The notes: generated from the sequence alone by a model not told the origin. A stretch of DNA of 64,000 nucleotides from Paragorgia papillata (GCA_035771165.1 JAWNZC010000311.1:2603001-2667000), one strand, 5' to 3'; positions 40,850 to 52,305 are shown, counted from the stretch's first letter. Numbers and translations: made by a program.

Positions 40850-43800
40850 TCAAACACATGAAATTACATGCACCTTTTCTTTCAAATCTTGGGAAAGAAC
40901 AGTTTCTTCTTTTTCTTGCTCATGGATGTCAGGGATAACAATTGGAGAAACTGTACCAGTACTACATGTAGAAGTAGATTTCTTTCTGCGGCGGCCTTCC
41001 TCTGGCCTGGCTGTCCTGATGTTCTTCAATCGATACTCTATAAAGCCATGACCATTGTCGTAAAAATGCTCCTAAATTGGGATTTAATATATATAGTCCA
41101 CATGTTAATTCTACCAGTACTAGCTGGTAATTATGCTAGGGACAGCTTGGCATTCATATACTGCACACCATCCATACAAAGACATTGTAAGCTTAATATC
41201 GTATTATTTTTAAGAATGATGATTTCATTTACATATCCTTTCATCCCAGGAGTGTTGTCCCTGCTTGAAGGGTATGTGCTGACAATCTCTCTCGCCAACA
41301 TTGTTTTTTGTTCTGATGTTGGGCATCTGAGGAAAAAAAATATCAAAATGAATTATGAAGTTTATCTGATTTTACACTACAAGATCCTTCTCACATTTGA
41401 TATTAATTTTATACAATTATTACTGCATTTATTTAATATTTCACAGCATTTAGGATTAATGCTATTCAGCTTTCTTTCCTGGTCTGCATTTATTTAATTT
41501 TAATCTCATCCATAGATTAAGTTCTAAAGTTGGGTATACTGTACTTACAGACCACACTTTTCCACTAAGTGTGCAACAGAAATTTTGATCAATGCCCGTC
41601 TTTGTTGACTCGACAAGATGCCACCCTCATCTAGATGTTGGTCAATTTTCAGGCCCTCTGGATGTTGTATCATAACTTCTTTTACATTTAAGTTCTCCAA
41701 AATTATATGAATATTAATCAAGTACAGTAATTTAAGCTGTTAATTAACAACTTTGACAGTGTTGATTCACAGTAATTAGTTACAGTATTAAATTAATAAT
41801 AATTGCATGGTTTATGCCAGTGCTTTAATTATACATGCATGTACTGTATTGATATTAAAAGAGTGATATAGCAGTGTTCTAAAGAGTGAAGCCAAGGTTT
41901 TGGATAATATATATATAGTATAATATATACTAGTATAATATATACTAGTATAATATATATATATATATATATATATTTATACAATACCCTGGTTGCTATG
42001 CGTGTTTTTATTGGTTGTTGGCCATGATCTATTAGAGGACAGACACATGGTCACATCAGATCACATCAACTGACTTGATTTTTTCCTTCTTCACGCCCCA
42101 AAATCCGGCAAGAGCTTGGACAAAAACCTTTTAAATTTTTATTGTATAAAACAAATAGATTCCATTTTTTTGTTGTCTGTTCAGTTATAGATGCACAGAA
42201 GACGTCACAACGTGGTAAGAACATCAGTGACCCACTCAACTGCGTCTCGTGGGCCACTTTTTTGTTCTTACCCCGTTGTGACGTCATCTGTGCATCTATA
42301 ACTGAACAGACAACGGCAAAATGGAATCTATTTGTTAAATATATATATATATATATATAATATATATGCTTAATAGAAAACATACAATTTTAGGCATGAC
42401 CAATTGTTCAAATTTTCTTTTTTTAATGTGTTCCATAGCCCTTGCCCCATCAATAGCAGTTTTTATCTCAAGCTGATCCTACAACAATCAGATAAAGCAT
42501 TATTAATTTTGTTTCTTGGGTGAAAAAGCTGGCCATCTTTTATCAATTGCAAACACATAAGCTAGGTAATACGCGTAATAATTAACTGGTACATGTAACT
42601 ATAGTCTAACTGTTTCTTCTTCAACTTTTGTGGTCATTCATTTCCTTTCAAATAGTTATATATAATTATTGTTCAAATCACACTTACTGGAATCATATCG
42701 ATTGTGATGGTTGGGTGTCCCATAGTTGATGCAATGTCAAATGCATGCTCTGGTGCAGATACTGCTGGTGATGGTTGTTTGATGGTCGGTATTTCCTTAA
42801 CAAGAAGGCTTAACTTTCTTCTAGCACCAAATGATGCAACCCCAATGGTTAGGAGGTCGGATTCTGTCAGTGTAGGTAAAACAATCATGTCTACTTCATT
42901 TTCTACAGATAAACCAAATAACATGACATTACTTTCAATTTTAATGAAAGTAAACATGCATATTCTTTACATGGATGGATGGATGGATGGATGGATGGAT
43001 GGGTGGATGGATGGATGGATGGATGGATGGATGGATGGATGGATTAATGGAAGCATACATGTATATAATTTTATTTGTACCTGCAGTAACAGTAACTCAC
43101 ATTTGTTTACATTCACTTTGTTGATTTGTTATTTCCACAAGTTTTCTTAGAACTGGATCATCAATAATTTCTTTTCCATTTTTGCCTGTCACACTACTTT
43201 GACTTAGGATTGACTTACATGATTGTTACTACCTTGATCATGAATGCATGGTACAAAGTTTATATTGAAAACTAATACCTGCAAAGCAGATTAGTCGGCC
43301 AATTTGAACTAAACATGATTTGCGAATTGTTTTACTCGTAATTGAGAATGAGCTATAACTATAAACAATCCATTTCTAGCTGTCATATTTAGTTTGGAAA
43401 ATGTTTTTGTTTTTACCCTACAATGATAATCTGGCAGAACATTGTGACACTGTGTGGGAACTGGTAACCAGTATAATTTTAACAGTACGGTAATCGGAAG
43501 ACAGATTAATTTGAGATTATTTTGATTGATCAGCCTTAAAATAATGTAGGCTTTGAGTAATCAGCTAATTTTGGCTAATCGGCTCAATTCTCTCTGTATA
43601 TAATGGGGCAGATTGGTGAAAATCAGAGCCTTTGATGATATTAAGCGCACAACTTGGTATAATGTTAGGGTATATTACAGATATAAATACAGATATAAAA
43701 AATTTTTTTACCTATTAATTAGAAAGTACAAAATCTTATAAAAAAGGAAAATTTCAAGTTCACTTTTAGGAAATATTACCTATATTGTTAGAAAGTTTTC

Positions 43801-46800
43801 AAAAAATTATATAAGGACATTTAAAGTAGTACAATTTCCCAAGCCTAGTTTTCAAGTCTTGAGTTTTTAACATTAAAAAATGTGGAGAACACTGCAACAT
43901 TAAAATGTCAATCAATCAAAAATAAAAATGTCAAAATCGGCTTCGAAAAATTGCACTAGCTGTTTGAATGTCACCTATATTAGTTTTTTTTGCAAGCTTT
44001 TGAACGATATCAGTAAATATTTGCTAGAAGTGAACTTGAAATATTTTTTTTCCACAATGATTTTGTGGCAACCAGGAGCAAATCTGCAACATATGCCCTT
44101 AAATATCCTTAGGGTATGCCCTAACATCATGCCAAGTTGTGCGCTTTTATCATCAAAGGCACAATTTTGCCAGCAATCAGGTCCAAGTAACTCTTACAGC
44201 ATTATGTAAAATGTGTATGTTCATACAGTATGGGGGCTGGCCCAGTTGTGTTTCATGAGACTCTATATTACTGCACACAGGAACCTTAATTAGCTCATAA
44301 TTAGCTGACACTATATAACATGCATGTCCGTGTGGAGATACAAATTTTATTTTCAATTGTTTTTAAATTAATATCTGATGAGCAAGTGAAGCAAACAAGT
44401 GTGATATAAAAACATGAGAAAATATGATTTGTATATCTTCAAGTGAAGTAATGTTCTGTTTATTATAATATATATAGACTTATTAAATTCTTGTCATGCA
44501 GCATGGTGATAATAGTTATATAAATTTAATATATAATTTGTGGAAACACCATGCACATCATTATTTCATCGCCGAGCTTTCAACCTGATGATTTTTGCTC
44601 TGATCAGCAAGGTGCCTGAGTCAATAGGTTGAAAGCTAGCTCATGCAGTGATGAAATAAAAACGTGGTGTTTCCCACAAATTACATTATATAATAGACTT
44701 TTTGTTGATATCGTTAAGCCCGGCATACACTAAAGAAAATTTCCGAAACAAGTTACCGAAAATGCACGGTTACAGAAACAAAAGTTTCCAGTATATCTTG
44801 AAAAGTTTCTGAAACTTTGTTTCAGCTGTATATGCATGCCATGCTTTAAATTATCAAGAACAAAGCTATTAGCTGATGTTGCCGAAGCGCTGCGGACATA
44901 CTGCTAATTCAATTAAGGTTGTCCCGAAACGAAGGGAATGACTGACTTTTTCGTAAATTTATTGCAATTCCCAACAGGCTTTTTGCTCATATTCGACATT
45001 TTCCCTTTGCTTCGGGACAACCTTAATTGAATTAGCTGTATATGCAGTGATCATATCATCACATGTTAAGATATATTTAGCTTCACATATGTGAAGAGTA
45101 ATGTACTGTATCACTTTTATACACGGAGAAATCCTGGCACTATTTCATTGATAAATATATACTAACATTAAATACTTACTGAAATACGAAATAAATACTA
45201 CTACTATAACTAATAGTAAAATATTATTATAGGGTTAGTTTTGTATCTGTGTTAGAGAGTAGCGAGGACATAAGAAGACTGGTGAATTGTGTTGGTATGT
45301 TCTTAACCCAGATAAAGGAAGATGATCTAAAAGTTGACTTGGAGTCATGACACTAAATTCAGGAATGTCTACTACTGCAATTTCAAAAGCATGGAAATGT
45401 GATACAAACCCCTTGTTCTGGTATTTCTGAAGGACAAAGTATAATTCATCTGATGCCTGTCCACATACCAAAATACTGGCAATTTTTGAAAATTGAGGTT
45501 TGTCATTCTCTACATTGGTAGCTAGAAAAAGGTTCTGCTTGTAGGTAATCCCAAATAATGAAATTTTGCTAGCTGCAAACACTTCACTGCCTTCTTCAAG
45601 CTGTAAGAATTCCATGACTACCTCACTACCATCCAGTGACTCAACTGCAGTCACACTGCCTTCTAAGCATTGAACATCTGCCCTCATTAATTCATCTCCA
45701 GACCAAGCAGTGCATTGCAAAACTTGGTGTTTGCATGCCACTGATTTGCAAATGTTTTTGAAATTACAGTTGACAGATGCTACTCGTTTGCTAAACCCAT
45801 GTTTCAGTTCATACTTCATACACTGCATTGTAACCATGGGCCCAGACATTCTCATACAGGTTGGATAATGAACCATGTGATGATGCTTGTTTATCATCCT
45901 GTTTTCAGGAAATAGCATCTTAAAGTGTGCATGATGCTCAGAAATTAAGTACTTCAAGTAAACAGTTTGACTTAATGAGACTAAAGGGGCATATATGATA
46001 TTCATACATTGAAGGAGTAAAAGTAACAGATTGTAGTGGATGTTATTTTGTGGAATGCGATCTCCAATGAGAAATGGCAGCATTCGAACAAGACACCACA
46101 TCTGTGCTGCCTTTTGCCCCAATTTATAGTCAGTGGGCTATCGCAATCGATCAGATGCAAGAGCAGATGGCTTATTCTTCTTGTCAGTGAATGAATAGTG
46201 GAAAGATCTTATACGTTGGTTTAACTCTGACAACGTGAAGAACTGCTCAGAGAATATAAACTCATTTAGCAACAGCTGAACCTCATAGGGGCATACTCCT
46301 TCTAGCATGTCGTGTATTGCATCTAAATTATAGTTTGTCACACAGTGGAAGTTCTGCAAACTGTTTAGGGGACATGATGCACGAACCCTGTCTCAGGATC
46401 TCCATTTCGTCTCAGAGCAGCAGCTTCAACAGAATCATCATGGTCGTCTATTTCACGCTGCTCAAAATCATCTTCCTCAAAATGAATTTGGATCCCCTCA
46501 CGTGTAGCCTTGCATAACCTGCATAGCAGGTTAGCGGATGGACTCAAGAAACCTAGCAACTCATGTGCAGCCAAAGTATCTGCACTGTACGAGACCAATG
46601 TTTCATGAACCTCACAAGCCCTACCATCCAAATAAAGATTGACACCACTGTCACTTTCCAGTTGTTCCATTTCCTTTAAGAAAGGATCAAGGATTGGCTG
46701 AAAGCCATATTTCTTTATATCAGAGGTATGGCAAACAGCTAGTACAAAAATGCTATTCATTGAAGAATTTAAGTTAAAAGGCAGATTTTGAATTGAGTAG

Positions 46801-49310
46801 TAGAAAAGACCAAGTTTATGAATGCCTGCTTTGCTACCGAGAGGATTTGCAACTTCAACATCATCGTAGAAAAGCTGAAGTCGCAGTGCGTTATGATGGG
46901 TTTTAAAGATGCCATGTTGTTGATATTGCTTCCCCGTCCTGGTATCCCCTAAGGTAACCGGGTGGTAAGGTTTTTTCTCTATCAATTAAGTCTTGGACAC
47001 CTGGTTTCAGAACAAGTTTAAGAACATCAACCACAGGGATGTATTGAAATGTTTCTGTCACAACCTTTGGAACATATTCACCAGTAGCCCTGTCTACTAC
47101 CTGATCTATTCTTGTGCCTAATGCTATCTCTACTGGGGGAACCAACATAAGATTGTCAACCATGTAATTTACTTGTTGCTTCGGGGTTTCAATCCCTATA
47201 TACGGGTTTTCAAAAGATGAAAACTTAGCACACAGATCTTGAACATCATCTGATGTTGTATCAACCTGGTGTGTTTCCATCACATGCAACATGTTATGCT
47301 TAAGTGCTGTAAGAGTGTCTTGGAACATCACCTTTGTACCACACATTACATGTTCAATTGCAGCATAAGAAACTGCAGCAGTAGACTTGAGCTTCATGAT
47401 CATGGAGAGAGCTAGTTGTTTTAAATTATCTATTGTAAAAGTTTCAGCATAATTTTCTTCCTCTTCATCCTGGTCATCTTCACTGGCATTTTCATCATCG
47501 ATTCGCATTGGTTCATCTGGTGGATGCAGATTGGCTGCCCGTCCATGCAAATTTTCATTCAGGTGCTTACGTCTAATGTGCCTTAAGAATGAGTTCATTA
47601 CAGTAAATGTTTTCTTGCATCCATGTTGTCCACAAACTAGGTTTTCAGAAGGGCCAGCTGTTGTATGGCATGCTCGCAAATGTCTTGCTAATGCTCTTGT
47701 TGCGTCAGTGGCATGAATGTTCTTACCACATTTAAAGCATGTCACATCCATAGTTATACAAGGTATGTTAATCTTCAATTAATAGCTTAGCCAATTTCCT
47801 TAAATTAATAGGTGTGAATAGTACAATATTATTTTACAAACTCAATACATCACAGATACATATACATATATATATAAATGGCAATAAAAAATTATGTTGG
47901 ACCTGAACCTCGCTCTACTGATTTGAGTAGTATATACCTACTGTACTATGTAAAGTCTTAAACAGGCAGCAAAATTATTCAATATTGACGATAAGTTGAG
48001 GGTCAGTCTCTTTGAAAAAGTTATATTCTAGGGGAGATGACTTCTAGGAAATGGCTTTATTAGTCTGCATTGATCAGAATACTGATAGATTTAAGGTGCG
48101 CTGTTAAGTCCCTCTCCCCAGGGGTGAAACTCAAGGGGGTGTATGGGGTGTGACGACCCCAAAAAATACAAGAAACCCTGATTAATTGGCCAGAGCTTCC
48201 ATATATACATTTCAGTAAATTTTACCTATGGAACTGCAGGGTACTATAGAAATTATTTTAGCAGGGCAATTCTACCCGACACCCCCCTAACCAAAAAGGG
48301 CTAGTTTCACCCCTGCCTCTCCCAAGAACAAATTAAGGGGAGTGAAGAAGCTGCATGAGTGTGATTGCATCTCTCAATTGTCAGATGGTACTTACTCAAA
48401 TTATTAGACAGGCAGTATAATTACATGTATCAGTGTGGTAACTAGTGTACCTGTACTTCAGATAAGCTGATTATAGAATTTCAATTATTACAGACCAGTA
48501 CTCTTAAAAATAATATAATAATTTTTGTAAAGATATATCAAAAGATATATCAGATATATCTGTCAAACAAGTTCAAAGTCCGGTCTTCAGATACGATTTT
48601 TCTTTGTAAATGCAGTTTTTTTGACAGACCTAAAAGACATATCTCATCCAGACATACGGTAAAGTTAGCAGTTTCAAAAGTAAAAATATATAATTTCGTT
48701 CATCTTTTCATGTTTCTAATGCCTTTCCAGTGCAAGGCAAGTTCCCTAAATCGGGGAAGGCCTGCCACCGTCCATGACTAAGATACGATTTTTCAGGAAA
48801 TTTTTGTCAATGCAATTCTTTTTTACAGACGTATTGACATATCTCCTCGAGACAAACCGTAAAGTTAGCAGTTTCAAAAGTAAAAATATATAATTTCGTT
48901 CATTTTTTCACATTTCAAATGACTTTCCAGTACAAAGCAAGTTCCCCAAAACGGGGGAAACATGCCACCGTCCATGAAGACGCCAGTGGCAGTGGCGAAT
49001 TTTTGCTAGTTTTATACGTTGGGAACTATTTTAAACAGGTTGGTGTAAATCCTGTAATACTTCTTGTTCTACGAGGAAACATTGAAAAAGCAAAAAGTAG
49101 GTCCACAAGGGTACGGTATATAGCAAGAAACATTGCGAATGGTGTTGCAATGATGGTTTTAGCCTTCGGAGTTTACAGTTTATTGTTGAACATAAGCATT
49201 TTCATCATGGACAGAAAACAGAAATAAAATGAATACTAACCTTCCAACGTCGAGATCACTTCCTCCTGGAATCCTTTTTCTTCCAGTAATTCCCGCATGG
49301 TTTCGGACAT
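40850..49310 (-). CDS. SAM-domain protein (SAMD3-like), six exons
   Basis: Exons on the minus strand: 49310-49241, 42902-42688, 42478-42386, 41694-41549, 41326-41233, 41071-40850. Each junction has AG/GT borders (donors GTTAGT, GTAAGT, GTATGT, GTAAGT, GTAAAT), and reading phases 1,0,0,2,0 fit without a break. Exons 1-2 join into a SAM domain ([19 protein letters not shown] with [20 protein letters not shown] and [13 protein letters not shown]), a protein- or RNA-binding helical bundle. Exons 4-6 give the region typical of SAMD3-like animal proteins ([47 protein letters not shown]). A TGA at 40852-40850 ends the last exon, unless GTGCAT or GTAATT nearby serves as a donor. Intron 1 (6.3 kb) contains a CACTA-like transposase and MITEs. 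It may be a host gene or a second gene of that transposon. Confidence 0.72.
42150..42336. mobile_element. Fold-back MITE, family 1
   Basis: AACAAATAGATTCCATTTT at the left is mirrored by AATGGAATCTATTTGTT at the right; the arms extend about 80 bp through GACGTCACAACGTGG. The central loop includes ACTGCGTCTCGTGGGCCAC. A related element is at 62522-62699. It lies in an intron of the SAM gene. Confidence 0.8.
42970..43043. repeat. (GGAT)n microsatellite
   Basis: Tetramer array ATGGATGG, with one GGTG variant, in intron 1 of the SAM gene. Confidence 0.95.
43102..44533. other. Intronic stretch with one exon-like segment
   Basis: Minus strand about 43200-43102 reads [18 protein letters not shown] then [10 protein letters not shown] before AAAT/GTGAGT, which looks like coding sequence with a donor. 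It is not needed by the SAM gene model, whose exons 1 and 2 already join in phase. It may be an alternative exon or a transposon remnant. Nothing else is seen. Confidence 0.35.
44534..44683. repeat. 150-bp imperfect hairpin
   Basis: TAATTTGTGGAAACACC is mirrored by GGTGTTTCCCACAAATTA, with inner pairs ATTTCATC/GATGAAAT and GCTTTCAACCT/AGGTTGAAAGC. A CTGATGA in the loop region lacks a following stem and GAAA and is not counted as a ribozyme. Confidence 0.65.
44903..45036. mobile_element. 134-bp MITE
   Basis: GCTAATTCAATTAAGGTTGT plus CCCGAA at the left is perfectly mirrored at the right end (TTCGGGACAACC onward), 26 bp each. Loop about 80 bp; TTAA-rich edges, duplication not certain. Confidence 0.8.
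45235..47778 (-). pseudogene. CACTA/EnSpm-like transposase with N-terminal C2H2 fingers, decayed
   Basis: Four ORFs on one strand (47778-46903, 46985-46365, 46359-46138, 46122-45235) form one protein. N-terminus: two zinc fingers (CFKCGK...HLRACH and [10 protein letters not shown]...HIRRKH, about residues 10-75) and an acidic stretch. Core: [19 protein letters not shown], then [10 protein letters not shown] and [15 protein letters not shown], arrangements typical of tnp2-like CACTA transposases. Frameshifts near 46930 and 46362 and a stop near 46138 break it. Such enzymes cut and join transposon ends. It lies inside intron 1 of the SAM gene on the same strand. Element ends were not located. 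Confidence 0.65.
48111..48323. mobile_element. hAT-like MITE with 8-bp duplication CCTCTCCC
   Basis: 48119-48315 (197 bp) starts CAGGGGTGAAACT and ends AGTTTCACCCCTG; CCTCTCCC precedes and follows. A clean hAT-type signature in intron 1 of the SAM gene. Confidence 0.88.
48592..48977. repeat. Tandem duplication, about 190-bp unit
   Basis: Two diverged head-to-tail copies (48592-48780, 48781-48977) sharing AGATACGATTTTTC, TAAAGTTAGCAGTTTC, AAAATATATAATTTCG and GCCACCGTCCATGA. A plus-strand ORF at 48919-49227 starts in it and is not supported otherwise. Confidence 0.8.
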
Positions 49311-49639
49311 GATTAGTATATGCAGTTAAACGACAAAACTGTTCTAAACTCGGCCGCTTATATTAAATATGTCCTCCTTCCTCTTCAGTAAGAACTGAAG
49401 TTCAGTTCTTCAGACGTACTCCGGATAGTGGATAGCGCGCGAATATTGTACAATGTGATTGGCTCGCTATATTCAATCTCCCGATCGATTGATTTTTGTT
49501 TCAATCACTCCAGTTGATTGACATTTTCAATCAAAATTGGATTTGATTTTGAAATTGGCGCAATTTTTCAATCTAAAATCAATCTTTTAGACTGAAAAAT
49601 ATTTCAATCGCTTCAAAGATTGAAATTTTCAATCTTCAA

Positions 49640-49789
49640 AATTAAGAGAGTACACGTCTTTACGTCCTCACTTTTCTCATTTGACTCGGTCGCTGTTAAA
49701 TAGAACTTTTATTCTTTCTTCCATCTTTCAGAGTTTTCGCTTAGGTCATATTCAAAGCTTAGCTCTTTCGGTGGGTTAAATTTACTCAT
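49640..49789 (-). pseudogene. gag: Gypsy gag N-terminal fragment, inverted
   Basis: ATG at 49789-49787 starts MSKFNPPKELSFEYDLSENS and continues with one stop (TAA after WKKE) to about 49640. It directly follows a primer site and LTR on the same strand. The rest of a matching gag begins at about 54184 on the plus strand (LTTIGEKARDIYYTF), so the head of the element is inverted relative to its body, or two copies are involved. Confidence 0.65.
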
Positions 49790-49794
49790 TGTTA

Positions 49795-49813
49795 AATCCC
49801 ACTCCTGACACCA
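49795..49813 (-). other. Primer-binding site, tRNA-Leu type
   Basis: On the minus strand TGGTGTCAGGAGTGGGATT directly follows the LTR end. It is complementary to a tRNA 3' end of the form ...CCCACTCCTGACACCA, as in leucine tRNAs. Confidence 0.75.
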
Positions 49814-49934
49814 TGTTACGAGTCACACTCACAAAGACCAGACTCGAACTGTTTATCATGAAAGACTACACCTCCTTTAGTATCAGACGTTAGTTATTAA
49901 TTAACAAAACAGTGACGTAATGAAACTCATTACA
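49814..49934 (-). repeat. Gypsy 5' LTR, 121 bp, inverted
   Basis: Begins TGTAATGAG and ends CTCGTAACA on the minus strand. It matches the plus-strand LTR at 62374-62494 over its whole 121 bp, with about five differences by eye. Confidence 0.88.
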
Positions 49935-50337
49935 CCCATATAAAGATCGGCCGCTCATCGATTTTAACTATCACTTAAAGTGTTCAACAATCGACACTTT
50001 CTTTAGCTGGCTCTTTCACCACATGCTGACATCAACATCCCCAAACGTACAACATGCAATCGATCGACCGGCGATGACCTAAATGTATCTGTGTACTAGA
50101 GCCATCTGACATCCAACAAAGGACCAGGCATGACGCCTAAACCAGTCGCGACATGCAAGGGTACTGTGGGGTTGATGCGCACCAATGCTGGAGCAGTTAT
50201 AACACTGCAGCTCACTGGAGGGATCAAGCGCCTCATAAGACTTTCAAGCGAGGAGAGTGTAGAGAGTGAACAATATACAGGACTATTTTAAATCACAGCT
50301 GAGCTTGTATCTCGTCCGAATCAATTAGTAAACAAAT

Positions 50338-50529
50338 TAAAACATTACAACAGTATTTTACTTCATCTTACCTGCTGACAACACAACAGTAAATTATACT
50401 GTTTCAAAATACTCCTTCTCGCGTATATATATATATATATATACACGAGAAGGAGTATTTTGAAACAGTATAATTTACTGTTGTGTTGTCAGCAGGTAAG
50501 ATGAAGTAAAATACTGTTGTAATGTTTTA
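50338..50529. repeat. Perfect 84-bp inverted repeat with AT spacer
   Basis: 50338-50421 and 50446-50529 are exact inverse complements; the 24-bp spacer is mostly (TA)n. Such a perfect palindrome is either very young or kept by conversion, or arose by fold-back joining of Penelope-type ends. Confidence 0.9.
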
Positions 50530-50544
50530 TATATATAGTTCAAT

Positions 50545-50587
50545 CTACAGACACGGTGTTTCGCTGTACAACAGCTCATCAGTGTAG
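50545..50587 (-). ncRNA. Hammerhead ribozyme candidate 1 (Penelope-type)
   Basis: Minus strand: CTACA, CTGATGA, GCTGT-TGT-ACAGC, GAAA, a short ACA/TGT stem, C, TGTAG. Stem I (CTACA/TGTAG), stem II (5 bp) and the invariant CUGAUGA and GAAA core are all present, with a minimal stem III, as in hammerheads of Penelope-like elements. It should self-cleave after the C before TGTAG. Confidence 0.85.
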
Positions 50588-50588
50588 C

Positions 50589-50878
50589 TTGGAACAATCT
50601 GAATGAATTTCATCAATTACTTATACACATGCGATCGTCGGTGACAACCGCATGTGGGACAGCATCGGTGAAATACATTCAGATAGCGTGAAGTGCGCAT
50701 GGGCCCAGAGTGCTCAAACTTCCACAAGGGTAGTGAGCGTTGCATTATCGCTAATAGGTACCCACGGCAACTTCACAGAGTGCTCAACAACACCGAAGTG
50801 AAGGAGCGTACATAGTTCAATCTACAGACATCAGTCACTGATGAGCTGTAGTAGAGCGAAACACGTGTCTGTAGATTG

Positions 50879-50916
<38 letters not shown>

Positions 50917-51013
50917 ACAATCTGAATGAATTTCATCAATTACTTATACACATACGATCGTCGGGGACAACCGCATGTGGGACAGCATCGGTGAAGTACA
51001 TTCAGATAGCGTG
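50589..51013. repeat. Direct repeats next to ribozymes
   Basis: About 105 bp (TTGGAACAATCTGAATGAAT through CATTCAGATAGCGTGA) occurs at 50589-50692 and again at 50912-51013 with few changes. These are likely non-coding parts of truncated Penelope-like copies flanking the two ribozymes. Confidence 0.7.
50815..50881 (+). ncRNA. Hammerhead ribozyme candidate 2 (Penelope-type)
   Basis: Plus strand: GTTCAATCTACA pairs with TGTAGATTGAAC at the far end (12 bp). Between them are an internal loop, CTGATGA, stem II GCT...AGC, GAAA, CAC/GTG stem III and C. It faces candidate 1, which has the same outer sequence. All invariant core positions are present. Confidence 0.82.
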
Positions 51014-51747
51014 ATATATATATTTATTATATAGCATGCTATCGGATATGAGCTTTTGCGTAATCTGATTGGTTCCCTACTACCAGGCTATCAGCTCATA
51101 TCCTGCTAGTAGAGGAAAAACAGGATGGCGGCATGTTTTTTTAACCTGCCGAAAAGAGTTGAAATTGACAGATTTTTATACAGAAAAACATCAACACCAT
51201 CAAACCAATGTATAAAAAAACAACATTGTGTAAAAATATATTAACACATACACAATTTAGCATGTTAAATCGTAAAATTCACATAAAAATTACGTCTTTT
51301 TACTTAAAAAAACCGGCTAAATTAACGGGTTGATATAAATTTGTTGCCAAACAAAGAAACTCACGGTTAAAATCAAGCTTACAACACACATTTCGTAGGA
51401 GATTACCAGTAAAGAGACTTTTTTGACTTAGATAAGCATTTGGAGTAGTAAAAAGCATGTTCTTTTTCAAAAACAACAAACTAAGTAATTTAGTTTCACT
51501 GCCGAAGGTATTTCAGTTTCATTTTTGCATGAAATCAAAACTTTTTTCACGACAGCAACGCTAATATAAACAACTGACCCACCTTTTGACTTCATAAAGG
51601 TACCTTTTAATATTTTTTGTTGATCTGTTTAACACATTTTTTGCCTCTCGAGAAACATTTATACAATATTTCGAAGCTGTTTACCGAACAGCTCAGCGAC
51701 ACAGAACTCTATGTGAATGCATCATTACGCATGGCGGAAGTATTAGT
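51014..51747. other. Unassigned stretch
   Basis: AT-rich, no gene. An inverted word pair GGATATGAGC / GCTCATATCC with AGCATGCTAT lies at 51035-51100. Confidence 0.35.
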
Positions 51748-51925
51748 TGCCTATGCCGGAAGTTTGTTGTTTCAAACATTTCGCTGTAATTTAGTCTCTT
51801 GTACAGTGCTTGGCTATATAATAAAACAGTTATACCATTCGCTGTCGTTGTATACGAACTAATAGCCAACTCGGCGAAGCTATGAGCTCATATACAACTC
51901 GAGCTCATGGTATAACTGTTAAATA
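51748..51925. repeat. Dispersed repeat copy B (MITE-like)
   Basis: Second copy of the 1301-1488 repeat, same orientation, with the AACAGTTATACCAT/ATGGTATAACTGTT pair. Confidence 0.65.
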
Positions 51926-51935
51926 ACTGCTGTTC

Positions 51936-52290
51936 CCGGTTTGGTCTTAAAATGTATATATTCTACACTCGAATTTTCCTTCACCCAATATCCTTATAAC
52001 ATGCTATGTAATCGAGTGAAATGCCCAATATTACTTATAATATACCCAATTCTCTCCTGGCATTACCACCTTAATATATATACAGAACTCGCGATCAAGC
52101 TGTCGGCAACACCCTCAGTGGCTCAGTGGTCAGAGCATTGCACTAGAATATCAAGGTCGCGGGTTCAATTCCTGCCGGAAGGCCTGTGCAGTTGCATTTT
52201 TCGCAACTGGTCCCGGTTTGGTGTTAAAGTGTATATATTCTACACTCGAATTTTCCTTCACCCAATATCCTTAGAACATGCTATATATAT
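51936..52290. repeat. Duplicated segment flanking a tRNA-like unit
   Basis: GTATATATTCTACACTCGAA and the following TTTTCCTTCACCCAATATCC occur at 51950-52010 and again at 52230-52285. The tRNA-like segment lies between. Confidence 0.7.
52112..52178 (+). repeat. tRNA-derived SINE head (A and B boxes)
   Basis: A box TGGCTCAGTGG at 52119-52129 and B box GGTTCAATTCC at 52162-52172, 33 bp apart. The D arm (GCTC/GAGC) and T arm (GCGGG/CCTGC) pair; the anticodon stem is mismatched and no acceptor stem forms, so it is not a functional tRNA gene but a RNA polymerase III promoter of a SINE-like unit. Confidence 0.65.
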
Positions 52291-52305
52291 ATAGACTCTC
52301 AGTCG

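Noticed and set aside
40868..41497. Plus-strand ORF of 209 codons
   Set aside because: It is antisense to two phase-consistent exons of the SAM-domain gene and has no recognisable domain.
44575..44645. Hammerhead ribozyme at CTGATGATTTTTGC
   Set aside because: CTGATGA is present, but no stem II is followed by GAAA at the right distance; the GAAAG nearby belongs to the long outer hairpin.
48919..49227. Plus-strand ORF of 102 codons with a hydrophobic stretch
   Set aside because: It begins inside a tandem duplication in the intron of the SAM gene; the matching first copy has no such frame, and no family is visible.
52112..52178. Functional tRNA gene
   Set aside because: A and B boxes are present, but the anticodon stem is mismatched and no 7-bp acceptor stem forms; better read as a tRNA-derived SINE head.
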